Below are positions 17,634 to 27,628 of a DNA stretch of 64,000 nucleotides, in pieces. The stretch spans positions 11,520,501-11,584,500 of the forward strand of contig NC_010162.1 of the NCBI RefSeq assembly GCF_000067165.1. The letters are read 5' to 3'. Under the pieces are notes generated by a model that was not told where the DNA came from, did not search any database, and saw only the letters and a list, made by a program, of their open reading frames with translations. Source of the stretch: Sorangium cellulosum So ce56 (lineage in GTDB: Bacteria > Myxococcota_A > Polyangia > Polyangiales > Polyangiaceae). The first letter of the stretch is position 1. The number at the start of each line of letters is the position of its first letter. The translations under genes were made by a program, and so were the position numbers.

Positions 17634-19583
17634 TCAGGCGCCGGCGCTGCCGGTGCCCGTCGCGCCCTGCCGGGTGTCCGCGCCCGCGGCCGCCGTCTTC
17701 ACGTGGAGCTCGGCGAGCTGCGCGGCGTCGACGAGCACGGGCGCGCCCGTCATCTGATCCGTGCCCTGGTTGGTCTTCGGGAACGGGATGACGTCCCTGA
17801 GCGTCGGCGCGCCGCTGAGCAGCATCGCGAGCCGGTCCATGCCGAGCGCGATGCCGCCGTGCGGGGGCGCCCCGCTGCGGAGCGCGTCCAGGAGGAACCC
17901 GAACTTGTCGCGCGCGTCGTTCTCGTCGATGCCCAGCGTCTTGAAGACGCGCGCCTGCACCTCGGGATCGTGAAGCCGGATCGAGCCGCCGCCGATCTCG
18001 AACCCGTTCAGCACGAGATCGTAACGGTAACACTCCACGCGCGCCGGATCGCTCTCGAGGAGCGCGACGTGCTCGTCGATCGGCCGGGTGAACGCGTGGT
18101 GCGCGGCGGCCCAGCGCCCCGTTTCCTCGTCGAACTCGAACAGAGGTGGGTTCGTCACCCAGAGGAACCTCCACTGGTCACCATGCCCGTACTCCGGGAT
18201 GAGCCCCATCTTCTTCGCGACGTCGATGCGGAGCTTCGCCATCACGGTGTGCACAACGGCTTCCTTGCCGAACTGGAAGCAGAGGACGTCGCCCGGCTTG
18301 GCGCCGAGCGCCTCGTTCAGCTTCTGCCGGAGCTCCGGCGTAATCGACTTCGTGAGCGGCGACTGCGTCCAGGAGCCGTCCTCGGCGAGCTTGGCGCGCG
18401 CGAGGCCGCGGAAGCCCTTCACGTCGCGGAGCCCGCGCTCGAGGTCCTCGGTCTGCTGGCGGGACAGGTTGGCGCTCGCCGGGATCACGAGCCCCTTCAC
18501 GATCTCGGCCGGCAGGTCGCGCCGCAGCTTGCCCGACTTGAACTTCTCGGCGAGCTCGACCCAGAACGGCACCCCGCCGCCGTTGTGCTCGACGATGAGG
18601 TCCGTGAGATCGGTGTGCTCGATCCCGAAGCGGAGGTCGGGCTTGTCGTTGCCGAAGCGGCGCATCGACTCGGCGTACGGCATGCGCGGGAAGCGGCCGG
18701 TCGGGTAGAGCTCGGTGAGGTCCTTGCCGAGGGCGGCCTTGAACACCGCGAAGACGAGCCCCTCCATCAGCCCGAAGACGTCGTCCTGGTTCACGAACGA
18801 CAGCTCGACGTCGATCTGGGTGAACTCCGGCTGCCGGTCGATGCGCAGGTCCTCGTCCCGGAAGCACTTCACGATCTGGAAGTAGCGGTCGAAGCCCGCG
18901 ACCATGAAGAGCTGCTTGTAGAGCTGCGGGCTCTCGGCGAGCGCGTAGAACTTGCCAGCCGAGATCCTCGAGGGGACGAGGAAGTTGCGCGCCCCGCCCG
19001 GCGTGTACTTCACGAGGAAGGGCGTCTCGAGCTCGAGGCAGCCCTTGTCCGACAGGTAATTCCGCGTCGCCCGGTTGATCTCGTGGCGCATCCGCAGCGC
19101 CCGCTGGAGCGGGGCGCGGCGCAGGTCGAGGTACCGGTGCTGCAGGCGGATCTCCTCGCGCGTCTCGATCTCGTCCGCGATCTCGAACGGCGGCGTCTCC
19201 GCCCTGTTGAAGATCGTCGCCTCGGCGACCCAGACCTCGATGGCCCCCGTGTCGATCTTGTCGTTCACGTTGCCTTCGCGGCTGACCACGACGCCCCGGA
19301 CGCCGATGACCCACTCGGACCGGGCGCGCTCGGCGGCGGCGTGCGCGTCGACGAGATCCTTCTCCTCCACCTTCAGGCCGTGCTTCTTGATCGCCTCGAG
19401 GTAGCTGCGATCGAAGACGATCTGCGTCACGCCGGTGCGGTCGCGGAGGTCGATGAAGATGCAACCGCCGTGATCGCGGCGCCGCGCGACCCAGCCGAAC
19501 AGCACGACCTCCTTGCCGATGTCCGCCTCGCGCAGATCGCCGCAGCGGTGCGTCCTCTTGAGCTCATCGATGAAACGGGACAC
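17634..19583 (-). CDS. aspS: Aspartyl-tRNA synthetase
   Basis: 649 aa from GTG 19583, which has GGAGG eight bases upstream and starts MSRFIDELKRTHRCG, the usual N-terminus. The OB-fold anticodon domain comes first (GWVARRRDHGGCIFIDLRDR), then class II motif 2 (CFRDEDLRIDRQPEFTQ), a GAD insertion, and motif 3 (GGIALGMDRLAMLLSG). It charges tRNA-Asp with aspartate in the cytoplasm. At about 650 aa it is somewhat longer than the usual 590; the extra length includes a C-terminal Ala/Gly-rich tail. I did not judge whether it is the discriminating or non-discriminating type. Confidence 0.96.
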   Translation of the reverse strand: MSRFIDELKRTHRCGDLREADIGKEVVLFGWVARRRDHGGCIFIDLRDRTGVTQIVFDRSYLEAIKKHGLKVEEKDLVDAHAAAERARSEWVIGVRGVVVSREGNVNDKIDTGAIEVWVAEATIFNRAETPPFEIADEIETREEIRLQHRYLDLRRAPLQRALRMRHEINRATRNYLSDKGCLELETPFLVKYTPGGARNFLVPSRISAGKFYALAESPQLYKQLFMVAGFDRYFQIVKCFRDEDLRIDRQPEFTQIDVELSFVNQDDVFGLMEGLVFAVFKAALGKDLTELYPTGRFPRMPYAESMRRFGNDKPDLRFGIEHTDLTDLIVEHNGGGVPFWVELAEKFKSGKLRRDLPAEIVKGLVIPASANLSRQQTEDLERGLRDVKGFRGLARAKLAEDGSWTQSPLTKSITPELRQKLNEALGAKPGDVLCFQFGKEAVVHTVMAKLRIDVAKKMGLIPEYGHGDQWRFLWVTNPPLFEFDEETGRWAAAHHAFTRPIDEHVALLESDPARVECYRYDLVLNGFEIGGGSIRLHDPEVQARVFKTLGIDENDARDKFGFLLDALRSGAPPHGGIALGMDRLAMLLSGAPTLRDVIPFPKTNQGTDQMTGAPVLVDAAQLAELHVKTAAAGADTRQGATGTGSAGA

Positions 19584-19603
19584 GAGACGACCTCCGATTT
19601 TCC

Positions 19604-21760
19604 GTGGGAGGGGCGACTCTAGCCCAGGTCGCCGCCCACCGCCTCTCCGTATCCTCCGCGCCCCGCGCGCGGCTCGGCGGCGCATCGGCGCCGCGCGCGC
19701 CGCGCCGCCGCCGGACCGCGCGCGGCGCCGGGGTGCGCCGGAACTTGGCCCGGCCGCGGCCGATCTGGCATGGCCGCTCGGTGGGCTCCGGAGAGAAACG
19801 CTGCTGGCTCGATCGGTCGCTCGCCTTGCTGTCGGCCGCGCTGCCCTTCGGGCTGTCGCTGGCCCGCGCCGCCTCTTCCGGGCAATGGCGGGAAGATCTC
19901 ACGGCCGTCCGGGATCTCGGCCTCGTCGCGGTCGGCGTGGGCGGCGGCCTGTCGACGGCGCTCTCGCAGGCGCTGAGCCTGCTCCCGCTGGGCTCCCGCA
20001 CCTTCCGCACCGCCCTCGGATCGGCGCTCGCGCTCGCGCTCGCGTCGCGCCTGCTCTACGGGATGGTCCGCCGCCTCCTCCTGGAGTCCGCGCGGCCTGC
20101 GCCCCTCCCGGGGCTCTCGCTCTGGCGCAAGCTCCGCGGCGGCGCAGCCGAGCCGACCCCCGCCGGCGCGCGATCAACGCCCGCCGCGCCGGACGCGCCC
20201 GGCGGCGCCGTGAGCCCGCGGCTCGCCTCGGTGCTCTCCGCGATCGCCGTCCTCACGGCGGCCCTGTCGCCGACCTGGCAGCGCGAGGCGACGGTCGGCG
20301 GCGGCGCAATGATCGCCACCTGCTGCGCGCTCGTGACGCTCGCGCTCGCGTCGACGTGCGCCGAGCAGGCGCGGCACGCCGGGCGTGCGTGGATCGCGCT
20401 CGGCGCGCTCCTCGGGGCCACGTTCGCCGAGAGCCCCCCCGCCGGCCTCGCCGCTCTCGCGGCGTCGTACGCGATGTTCCTCGCGCGCGGCGGCGCCCAG
20501 CGCGCGGGCGGGCGCCCCGACGAGGCCTCGGTCGGCGGACCGCCCCGGCGCATGCTGGGCGCCGCCGCCGGCGCCGGGGCGCTCACGGCCGCGCTCCTGC
20601 TCGCGCCGCTCGTGCTCAGGCCGCTCGCGCCGCGCGCCTGGGCCGACATCGGCCGCGCGCTCACGGCCGGCAGCCTCGCCGCCCTCGACGTCGCGAGCGC
20701 CCGCACCACGGCGCTCGCCGCGTGGAGCCGCGAGATCGGCGTCGTCTCGCTGCTCATCGCCGCGGCAGGGCTCTCGCTCTCGCTCCTGCGCCCGCGCGCG
20801 CGGTGGCTCGTCGCGCCCTTCCTCGTCCTGCTCGCGCTCGACACCCTCCTGCCCGCGCGGGCCGCCGGCGTGCTCTCCGCGGATCCGCTCACCCCCCTGC
20901 GCTCGCTCGCGGTCGCGGCGATCGCCGTCGGCTCGGCGCTCGGGGCGCACGCCGCGGTGCGGGCGCTGCTCCACACGCGCGTGCCGTTCTCGCGGAGCGG
21001 CGCGGCGCTGCTCGTCGTCTTCCAGCTGACGCTCGTCGCGCTGACGAGCGAGGAGGCAGGCTTCGCCGCCGATCGGAGCGAGCAGACGGCCGCCGAGGTC
21101 TGGACGGACGAGGCGTACGGGAGCCTCGATCCCGGGTCCGCGATCCTCGTGCGATCCCCGGCGATCACATGGCGGGTGTGGGCGGCGCGGATCACGCGCG
21201 GCGAGCGGCCGGACGTCCTCGTGGTCCCGATCCCGCTGCTCGATCGCGGCCACGTCGCCGCGAGCCTGCTCGCCGACGAGCGCAAGCTCGCGCCGCTCTT
21301 GCGCGACTTCGCGCTCGCGGGCGAGCCCGGCGAGTTCGCCCTCTCCACGCTGGCCGACGTCCGGCCGCTCCACGTGGAGCTCGATCCGCGCTGGTCGAAG
21401 AAGCTGCTCAGCCACCTGAACGTCGCCGGCATCTGGCTCGAGTACGCCCCGCAGCCGCTCGGCGCCTCGGATCGCAAGCTCGCGACCGCGCAGTCGATCG
21501 TGCCGCTCCGGCGCGTGCTGGAGTCGCTCTCGATCGCCGCGGTGCCGGACACGTCGACGGCGGCCGTCCTCGCGTCCACGATGCGAAGCCAGTCGGACGT
21601 CGTGAGCCTGCTCGGCGAGCGCGTCGTGGCGCAGTCGTTCCTCGACCGGCTGGGCGAGCTCGCGCCCCAGGATCCGTTCATCTCCGGCGGCCCGAGCCGC
21701 CGCGCCGTCGCCGGCATCCGGCAGGCGTTCATCGCGAAGCGACCTCTGCGCCGCCGTTGA
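19604..21760 (+). CDS. Polytopic membrane protein, divergent DUF2723-like
   Basis: Up to 718 aa from GTG 19604; GTG 19781 (VGSGEKRCWLDRSLAL) is an equally likely start because the region before it is low-complexity Arg/Ala. About ten hydrophobic helices span residues 65-480, and a soluble part of about 230 aa ends the protein. The N-terminal stretch ALSLLPLGSRTFRTALGSAL resembles the PLG-fR-nllSA motif of DUF2723 mannosyltransferase-like proteins. However, the acidic D-x-GE motif expected just before it is not obvious, so catalytic function is doubtful. It is divergent from aspS, with only about 20 bp between starts if 19604 is used. Confidence 0.7.
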   Translation: MGGATLAQVAAHRLSVSSAPRARLGGASAPRAPRRRRTARGAGVRRNLARPRPIWHGRSVGSGEKRCWLDRSLALLSAALPFGLSLARAASSGQWREDLTAVRDLGLVAVGVGGGLSTALSQALSLLPLGSRTFRTALGSALALALASRLLYGMVRRLLLESARPAPLPGLSLWRKLRGGAAEPTPAGARSTPAAPDAPGGAVSPRLASVLSAIAVLTAALSPTWQREATVGGGAMIATCCALVTLALASTCAEQARHAGRAWIALGALLGATFAESPPAGLAALAASYAMFLARGGAQRAGGRPDEASVGGPPRRMLGAAAGAGALTAALLLAPLVLRPLAPRAWADIGRALTAGSLAALDVASARTTALAAWSREIGVVSLLIAAAGLSLSLLRPRARWLVAPFLVLLALDTLLPARAAGVLSADPLTPLRSLAVAAIAVGSALGAHAAVRALLHTRVPFSRSGAALLVVFQLTLVALTSEEAGFAADRSEQTAAEVWTDEAYGSLDPGSAILVRSPAITWRVWAARITRGERPDVLVVPIPLLDRGHVAASLLADERKLAPLLRDFALAGEPGEFALSTLADVRPLHVELDPRWSKKLLSHLNVAGIWLEYAPQPLGASDRKLATAQSIVPLRRVLESLSIAAVPDTSTAAVLASTMRSQSDVVSLLGERVVAQSFLDRLGELAPQDPFISGGPSRRAVAGIRQAFIAKRPLRRR

Positions 21761-21806
21761 TGCGGCCCGCGCGTCTTCCCCTCGTCTTCCCGCTCCCCGG
21801 CCGCGG

Positions 21807-23981
21807 TCAGGGCGACGCGGCCAGCCCGCTCTCGCTCGCGGCGCGCGCTCGCCGCTCCGCCCCGCGCAGCGCCTTGACCCGCCGCTCGAAGTCGCGGCTG
21901 TCGTCCTCCGAGAGCGTCGCCCCGCCGAAGCGGGCGCGCAGGTAGACCTGCGTGAGCGTCAGGATCTCGCGCGCCAGCGGGTGCTCCGCGAGCTCCAGCG
22001 CCTCGGCGTGGCGCAGCGGCGGCAGGCTGGGCGGGCGCGGCACGCCCTGGACGAGCATGGCGGCCTCCAGGCTCTCGTAGAGCGCCGTCGCCAGGATCGC
22101 GCTCGGGGTGCGCCCGGCGTCCGCGCGGCGCTCCTCGCGCCCGCGGCGCGTGCGGCGGAAGCGCCAGTAGAGCACGCCGCCGCCCAGCGCGAGCGCGACG
22201 GCGGCGACGGTGAGGATCCGCGGGCGCGACAGCGAGAGGTCGCCGCTCGATCCGGACCTCCGGTAGCGCGACGTCAGCGTCTGGAGCAGGCCCACCTGCT
22301 GGTTCAGGTCGTAGCCGACGACGTGCCTGTCCCAGCGCTGGCTCGTCGCCTCGATGAAATCGCGGAGGTACGCCCAGGCCCCGACCAGCTCGCTCTTCGG
22401 CGCCGCGTCGGCCGGCGGCGTCGGGTCGAACGTCATCCACCCCTCGCCGTCGAGGTACACCTCGACCCACGAGTGGGCGTCGCCCTGGCGCACCGCATAG
22501 AACCGGCCGAAGCGGTTGTAGGTGCCGCCGACGAAGCCGGTCACGTTGCGCGTCGGGACGTCCACCGCGCGCAGCAGGATGGCCATCGCGGTCGAGTAGA
22601 ACTCGCAGTGCCCGCGCTTCGACTCGAACAGGAAATGATCGAGCGGCTGCGGGTCCGCGCCCGACGGCGACGCAAGGTCGTACCGGTACTCCGTGCGCAG
22701 GTGCTCCTGGATCACGCGCGCCCGATCGGCCGGGCGATCCACGCCTTGCGTCCACTGTTGCGCGAGATCGACGACGCGCGACGGCAGATCCCTCGGGAGC
22801 TCCAGGTAGCGCCTCCGCTCGGCGCCCGGGAGGCGCTGGAAGGTCGGCGCCCGCTTCCGCGACAGGAACACGTCGTAGACCAGCCCGCGCTCGTCCGTGG
22901 GCTGGTACCTGAGCTCCCCCTCCGGCCCGCGGTGGGCCATCGTGCCTGCGTCGACCCCGAGCTGCCCGCGGTGCTTGAGCCGGAGCCCCGTCGCGTTCGG
23001 CGGGAGGAAGATCACGGGCGGATCGATCGGCTCGAGATCGATGCGCATCACCGGGTCGACCGCCGGGTCCGGGTACCGCTCGATCGGCACGAGCCCCCCG
23101 TCGCTCTCCGTGGGGCGCTTGAACGTCTCGCTCTGGGTCCAGGTGCGGCCGTCGTACGCGTCGAGCGCGGTGCCGCGCAGGTGCATGGTGAGGCGCGGGG
23201 GCGGCGGATCCGGGAGCTCGGGGATCTCGACCCGCATCGCCAGCTTGGGGTCGCTGCGCAGCACGCCGACCGCGCCGAGGTCGACCTTGCCCGAGAAGCC
23301 GATCATCCGACCGGTGTGGCCGCGGTTGAGCAGGAGCAGCGAGAGGCCGACGCGCGGGAAGATCACGAACAGGAGCGCGGTGAAGGCGAAGATCGGGACC
23401 GAGAGCAGGCAGGTGACGGCCAGGAACGAGCGCCCGACGACCCGCCTCGAGCGCAGGATGCGCGGCACGTCCACGGGCAGCCCCGTCCGGTCGCGCGCCC
23501 CCTGCCGGTAGTTGCCCTCGACCTCGCGCCGCAGGTGGCTGAGCACGAGCGCGCCTGGGGCGACGACGAGCACCCCCAGGAAGCACAGCCCGTAGCCGAT
23601 GCCGCCGCCGAGGACGGTCCCGGCGATGAGGTGCAGCAGCGCGAGCACGATGACCTGCTGGTCGTGCGCCGCCCCTTTGCGCGTCGCGAGCCGGATGATC
23701 TGCAGCGCGGCGGCGAACTCCACGAGCACGTCGAGCACGCTCGCGTCGGTGGCGACGATGCGGACCACCTGGACGGCGATGACGACCAGCAGGATGCCCG
23801 TGTCGAGGTGGCGGAGCGCCGGGTGCCGCTGCCACGACTCGCGCACGACGAGCGCGAGCCCGAGGCTGATGAGGATCGCCCAGCTCACGTAGCGGTTGAA
23901 CTGCCCGCTCGCGACGAGGGCGATGACGCCGAGCGCCGCGAGCGCGTCGGTCATCACCCGGTGCACCATCCCGAACCTCAC
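21807..23981 (-). CDS. Transglutaminase-like membrane protein (TgpA/DUF3488 type)
   Basis: 724 aa from GTG 23981, which overlaps the previous stop (GTGA). Several N-terminal helices (to about residue 220) are followed by a periplasmic transglutaminase core. Cys is in KRGHCEFYSTAMAILLRAV, His in GDAHSWVEVYL, and Asp in MTFDPTPP. A further helix near residue 605 and a cytoplasmic DUF4129-like tail end the protein. TgpA-type proteins with a MoxR ATPase and a DUF58 protein form a conserved gene set; TgpA is essential in Pseudomonas aeruginosa, but its substrate is not known. Here it is the last gene of that operon. Confidence 0.92.
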   Translation of the reverse strand: MRFGMVHRVMTDALAALGVIALVASGQFNRYVSWAILISLGLALVVRESWQRHPALRHLDTGILLVVIAVQVVRIVATDASVLDVLVEFAAALQIIRLATRKGAAHDQQVIVLALLHLIAGTVLGGGIGYGLCFLGVLVVAPGALVLSHLRREVEGNYRQGARDRTGLPVDVPRILRSRRVVGRSFLAVTCLLSVPIFAFTALLFVIFPRVGLSLLLLNRGHTGRMIGFSGKVDLGAVGVLRSDPKLAMRVEIPELPDPPPPRLTMHLRGTALDAYDGRTWTQSETFKRPTESDGGLVPIERYPDPAVDPVMRIDLEPIDPPVIFLPPNATGLRLKHRGQLGVDAGTMAHRGPEGELRYQPTDERGLVYDVFLSRKRAPTFQRLPGAERRRYLELPRDLPSRVVDLAQQWTQGVDRPADRARVIQEHLRTEYRYDLASPSGADPQPLDHFLFESKRGHCEFYSTAMAILLRAVDVPTRNVTGFVGGTYNRFGRFYAVRQGDAHSWVEVYLDGEGWMTFDPTPPADAAPKSELVGAWAYLRDFIEATSQRWDRHVVGYDLNQQVGLLQTLTSRYRRSGSSGDLSLSRPRILTVAAVALALGGGVLYWRFRRTRRGREERRADAGRTPSAILATALYESLEAAMLVQGVPRPPSLPPLRHAEALELAEHPLAREILTLTQVYLRARFGGATLSEDDSRDFERRVKALRGAERRARAASESGLAASP

Positions 23982-25198
23982 GACGCGCTCCTCGGCGCGC
24001 CGGCGCGGCGCTCACCGCTGCTCGGGCTCGGGCTCGATCCCTGGCGCAGCGGCGCGCGGGCGCCGCGCTCGGGCGCCCGGACGTCGTCGACCGCATCGAG
24101 CAGCGCCAGGAAGCGGAGGATCGCGTCGGATCCGATGTTGCGATCGCCGCGCACCCGCTCGCCCAGCGTCGTCGCGACGACCACGGCGTCGCCGCGCTTG
24201 ATGTGGGCGACGGCGCGCGACGCCGCCTCGCGGATCCTGCGCTCGAAGGTCGGCGCGAACGCGTCGCCCTCCCCGGCGGGGCGCACCGTGTCGACGACGA
24301 TCTGCACGTCCGGCCGCGTCTCGCGGGTGCGCTCGCGCAGCACCAGCTGATCGCGCATCGTGCTCTTCTTCCAGTAGATGTCGCGCGGATCGTCCCCGTC
24401 GCGCATCGGCCGGAGGCCGAAGGTCTCGTCGCCGCCCCCGCGCCCGCTGAGGCTCGCGCCGCCCTCGCGCCGGCCCGCGTCCTCGACGGGGAGCCGGACC
24501 GGATCGACCGCGGGGTAGATGATGAGGTCGCCCTCGGCCTCGACCTCCCTCGATTTCTCGAACAGCCCGAAGGGAAAGCGGGTCGCGATGCGGAACCCGG
24601 TGTGCCGGTCGCGGCCGCGCCTCGCCGGCGTCCGCCGGTACGCGGCCACCTGCGCGCTGGAGGGGCTGATCTTCAGGAAGAAGCAGCGCTTGTCGGCCGG
24701 CTGGCCGGCGCGCAGATCCTCGACCTCGATCGCGTACGACGGCACGCGCTTCTTGTGGTTGTAGACCTCGATCTCGACGAGGTGAGCCCGCCCCACCTGG
24801 GCGCGGGCCGGGAGCCGCCGGGTCACCGTGAGGTGCTGCAGCGACAGGTCGCTCATCACGCCGGAGACGACGATCAGCGACAGCAGCATCCCGAGCAGCA
24901 GGTAGAGGAGGTTGTTGCCCGTGTTGATCGCCGCGAAGCCGACGCCCAGCGTGATCCCGAGGTAGTACTTTCCTTCCCGGGTAAACTTGAGCTTCCGGGG
25001 CGGCCTCAGGAAGAGCAGGACCCTCGTCCAGAACGACGCCTTGTCCCCGCGCGGGGGCAGCAGCGGGCGCTGCTCGACCAGCGGCCTTTCACGCCTCGGC
25101 TTGCTCGGCCGGACGGCGCTCCGCGCCGCTGCGCCGGCGCGCTCGGCGCCGCGGGAGCTGCCGCTGAGAGATCCCCGCTCCCTGTCCTCTGCGCCCAT
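23978..25198 (-). CDS. DUF58 domain protein, partner of MoxR
   Basis: 406 aa from ATG 25198, preceded by GAGGGGTGG. A charged N-terminus leads into two helices (YYLGITLGVGFAAINTGNNLLYLLLGMLLSLIVVSG region, about residues 75-110). A DUF58 part then contains the family motif around GRGGGDETFGLRPMRDGDD, with RDIYWKKS following. DUF58 proteins are VWA-like and act with MoxR chaperone ATPases, probably in assembly or maturation of envelope complexes. It is the middle gene of moxR-DUF58-tgpA; 10 bp separate it from moxR and four bases overlap the next gene. Confidence 0.92.
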   Translation of the reverse strand: MGAEDRERGSLSGSSRGAERAGAAARSAVRPSKPRRERPLVEQRPLLPPRGDKASFWTRVLLFLRPPRKLKFTREGKYYLGITLGVGFAAINTGNNLLYLLLGMLLSLIVVSGVMSDLSLQHLTVTRRLPARAQVGRAHLVEIEVYNHKKRVPSYAIEVEDLRAGQPADKRCFFLKISPSSAQVAAYRRTPARRGRDRHTGFRIATRFPFGLFEKSREVEAEGDLIIYPAVDPVRLPVEDAGRREGGASLSGRGGGDETFGLRPMRDGDDPRDIYWKKSTMRDQLVLRERTRETRPDVQIVVDTVRPAGEGDAFAPTFERRIREAASRAVAHIKRGDAVVVATTLGERVRGDRNIGSDAILRFLALLDAVDDVRAPERGARAPLRQGSSPSPSSGERRAGAPRSAS

Positions 25199-25208
25199 CG
25201 CCCACCCC

Positions 25209-26174
25209 TCAGAGGGGCACCGGCACCCGCGCCACGAGGTCGCGCACCGCCGCCTCGCACTCGTCGCGGGTCGGCATGTAGCCCTCCGCGTGGGCCGAGA
25301 GCCGGACCCGGTGCGCCAGCACGGCCACCGCAAGGTTGTGGATGTCGTCCGCGATACAGTACGAGCGTCCGTAGAGGACCGCGCGCCCCCGGGCCGCGCG
25401 CGCCAGGTTCATGCCGGCGCGCGGCGATGCGCCCAGCGAGAGGGTCGGGCTCGAGCGCGTGGCCGTCAGCACCGCCTGCAGGTAGGTCGCGAGCGACGAG
25501 TCGAGCTCGACGCGATCGACCTCGCGCTGCAGGGCGACGAGCTGGGCCGGATCGATGATCTGCGGCACGTTCCGCGCCCGGTCGGGCTCGCCGCCCTGGA
25601 GGAGCAACCGCATCTCCACCTGCGGCGGCGGGTACCCGATCCGGATCCGCACCATGAACCGGTCGAGCTGCGACTCCGGCAGCGGGAACGTGCCCGCGAA
25701 ATCCTGCGGGTTCTGGGTCGCGAGCACGAAGAACGGGTACGGCAGCGGCGTCGCCGTCCCCTCGATGGACACCTGCCCCTCGTTCATCGCCTCGAGCAGC
25801 GCCGACTGCGTCCGGGGGCTCGCCCGGTTGATCTCGTCGGCGAGCAGCACGTTCGCGAAGATCGGCCCCTGCCGGAAGACGAACTGCCCGAGCCGCTGGT
25901 CGAAGACGCTGACCCCGAGCACGTCGCTCGGCAGGAGATCGCTGGTGAACTGAACGCGACGGAGCTCGCCCCCCACGGCCTTGGCCAGCGCTCGGGCCAG
26001 CGTCGTCTTGCCGACGCCGGGGACGTCCTCGATGAGGACATGACCCCGGGCGAGCAGCGCGATGAGCGCCAGCTCGACCGCCTCTGGCTTCCCTTCGAGG
26101 GCCTGCTCGACGGCAGAGCGAAGCTTCAGGAGCAGAGGCGAAGCTTCACGCGCGACCGAGAGCGCTGATGTCAT
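25209..26174 (-). CDS. MoxR-family AAA+ ATPase
   Basis: 321 aa from ATG 26174 (MTSALSVAREAS); the longer open frame upstream is unconserved. Walker A is in EDVPGVGKTTLARAL and Walker B in ANVLLADEINRASPRTQSAL, followed by the MoxR signature EGTATPLPYPFFVLATQNPQ and sensor-type LDRFMVRIRIGYP. The lid helices reach the C-terminus. MoxR proteins act as chaperone-like ATPases with DUF58/VWA proteins, as encoded immediately downstream. Confidence 0.95.
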   Translation of the reverse strand: MTSALSVAREASPLLLKLRSAVEQALEGKPEAVELALIALLARGHVLIEDVPGVGKTTLARALAKAVGGELRRVQFTSDLLPSDVLGVSVFDQRLGQFVFRQGPIFANVLLADEINRASPRTQSALLEAMNEGQVSIEGTATPLPYPFFVLATQNPQDFAGTFPLPESQLDRFMVRIRIGYPPPQVEMRLLLQGGEPDRARNVPQIIDPAQLVALQREVDRVELDSSLATYLQAVLTATRSSPTLSLGASPRAGMNLARAARGRAVLYGRSYCIADDIHNLAVAVLAHRVRLSAHAEGYMPTRDECEAAVRDLVARVPVPL

Positions 26175-26422
26175 CGGGGGCGATGGTAGCACGAGGTCAC
26201 GGCGCGCCTGCGGGGATGCGCATTTTGCGTTCCACGAGCCGGGCTGGCGGGTGCGAACCGAGATTCGCGACCTCACCGCGAGGCCGCCGGCCCGGGTGCG
26301 CTGCGCCACGTTCTTCCCGGTTCGTGGCCTGGAGGGGCTTCGGCGCTGCCGCTGGCGCTCGGTTTCGCCGGTTTCGTCGGTCTCGGGCGCCGGCGCCCCC
26401 CGTGCTTTTAACTTGCCGCGGA

Positions 26423-27628
26423 ATGGCCGGGACCAGGGCGCCCGAGTATGCTCCGCGCGCCGTGACCGCCTCGGGGCCCCTTTTTCGCAACAGTGCCGCA
26501 GGCTTCCCTGATCAGGAGGCGCCCGGCGCCGAGGCTCGCCCCGACGCGGGCGCGCCGGACGCGCCGGCGCCTGCCGAGCAGGGCGGCTCGCCCGCTTCGG
26601 TGAGCTCCGTCCCCGCCGGCAAGCCTCCGTCGTCGCCGCCGCGGAGCGCCGGCGTGCCGAGCTCCCGTCCGCCGGAGAGCGGGCCCCCCTCGGGCGGCTT
26701 GATAGCGCAGCCGCCCCTGTTGCCCGACTCGCCGAGGGGGACGCTGCTCTGGCGTGTGCGCGGGATGGTCCGCGCGATGCGGCCCCACCAGTGGGTGAAG
26801 AACCTCTTCGTCCTCGCCCCCGTGGTGTTCGCCAAGCACCTGACCCACCCCTCGATCATCACGAGCGCGATCGGGGCCTTCGCGATCTTCTGCCTGCTCG
26901 CCGGCGCCGTCTACATCCTGAACGACATCGTCGACGTCGAGGCCGATCGGGTCCACCCGGTCAAGCGCTTCCGGCCGATCGCCTCGGGCCGCGTGCCGAT
27001 CCCGGTCGCCAAGGCGATGGCGGTCGGCCTCGCGGTCATCGCGCTCGGCGCGAGCCTGCTCGGCCCGCCGCTCTTCGCGCTCGTCGCCGCCAGCTACTAC
27101 GTCCTCAACGTCGCCTACTCGTTCCGGCTCAAGAAGATCGCCTACCTCGACGTCGGCTGCATCGCGATCTTCTTCGTGCTGCGCGTGCTCGCGGGCGGCT
27201 TCGCGACGAGGACGCCGCTCTCCGGCTTCATGATCGCCTGCACGGCGCTGCTCGCGCTCTTCCTCGGCTTCGGCAAGCGCCGCCACGAGCTCGCCTCGGT
27301 CAACGCCTCGAAGCAGCGCGCGGCGCTCGACGGCTACTCGCCTTCTGCCCTGACGGCGGCGCTCGCCGTGACGGGCCTCGCCACCTTCGCCACCTACCTG
27401 GCGTACACGCTCGATCACGACACGCAGCGGTTCTTCCAGAACCCGTACCTCTGGCTCACGGCGATCCACCCGCTCTTCGGCGGGATCCGGTTCCTCCAGC
27501 TCGTGGCCGGCAGCGCGAGGTCGGAGAGCCCCACCCAGGAGATCCTCCGGGACACGCCCTTCGTGCTGAACGTCGTCCTGTGGTCGGCCGAGGTGCTGGT
27601 GATCGTGTACCGCCTGAGGCCGTCCTGA
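26423..27628 (+). CDS. UbiA-family prenyltransferase, decaprenyl-phosphate phosphoribosyltransferase-like
   Basis: 401 aa from ATG 26423; GTG 26462 is an alternative and neither has a good ribosome site. The first 110 residues are a Pro/Ser/Ala-rich, probably disordered extension. From RAMRPHQWVKNLFVLAPV on, the protein follows the family of Rv3806c-like enzymes. The first acidic motif is NDIVDVEADRVHP, followed by KRFRPIASGRV, and about eight further helices include YSFRLKKIAYLDV. Relatives transfer phosphoribose to polyprenyl phosphate for wall or lipopolysaccharide pentoses. The substrate is inferred from the close match of the N-terminal motif. It is the first gene of a four-gene operon. 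Confidence 0.88.
   Translation: MAGTRAPEYAPRAVTASGPLFRNSAAGFPDQEAPGAEARPDAGAPDAPAPAEQGGSPASVSSVPAGKPPSSPPRSAGVPSSRPPESGPPSGGLIAQPPLLPDSPRGTLLWRVRGMVRAMRPHQWVKNLFVLAPVVFAKHLTHPSIITSAIGAFAIFCLLAGAVYILNDIVDVEADRVHPVKRFRPIASGRVPIPVAKAMAVGLAVIALGASLLGPPLFALVAASYYVLNVAYSFRLKKIAYLDVGCIAIFFVLRVLAGGFATRTPLSGFMIACTALLALFLGFGKRRHELASVNASKQRAALDGYSPSALTAALAVTGLATFATYLAYTLDHDTQRFFQNPYLWLTAIHPLFGGIRFLQLVAGSARSESPTQEILRDTPFVLNVVLWSAEVLVIVYRLRPS

Noticed and set aside
15993..19622. 1,209-codon plus-strand frame opposite the receiver-PATAN gene and aspS
   Set aside because: Spans two minus-strand genes with conserved motifs, has no domain of its own and composition typical of an antisense shadow.
20056..24096. 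1,346-codon minus-strand frame across the DUF2723-like gene and tgpA
   Set aside because: Its composition is low-complexity and the overlapping frames carry real transmembrane and catalytic motifs.
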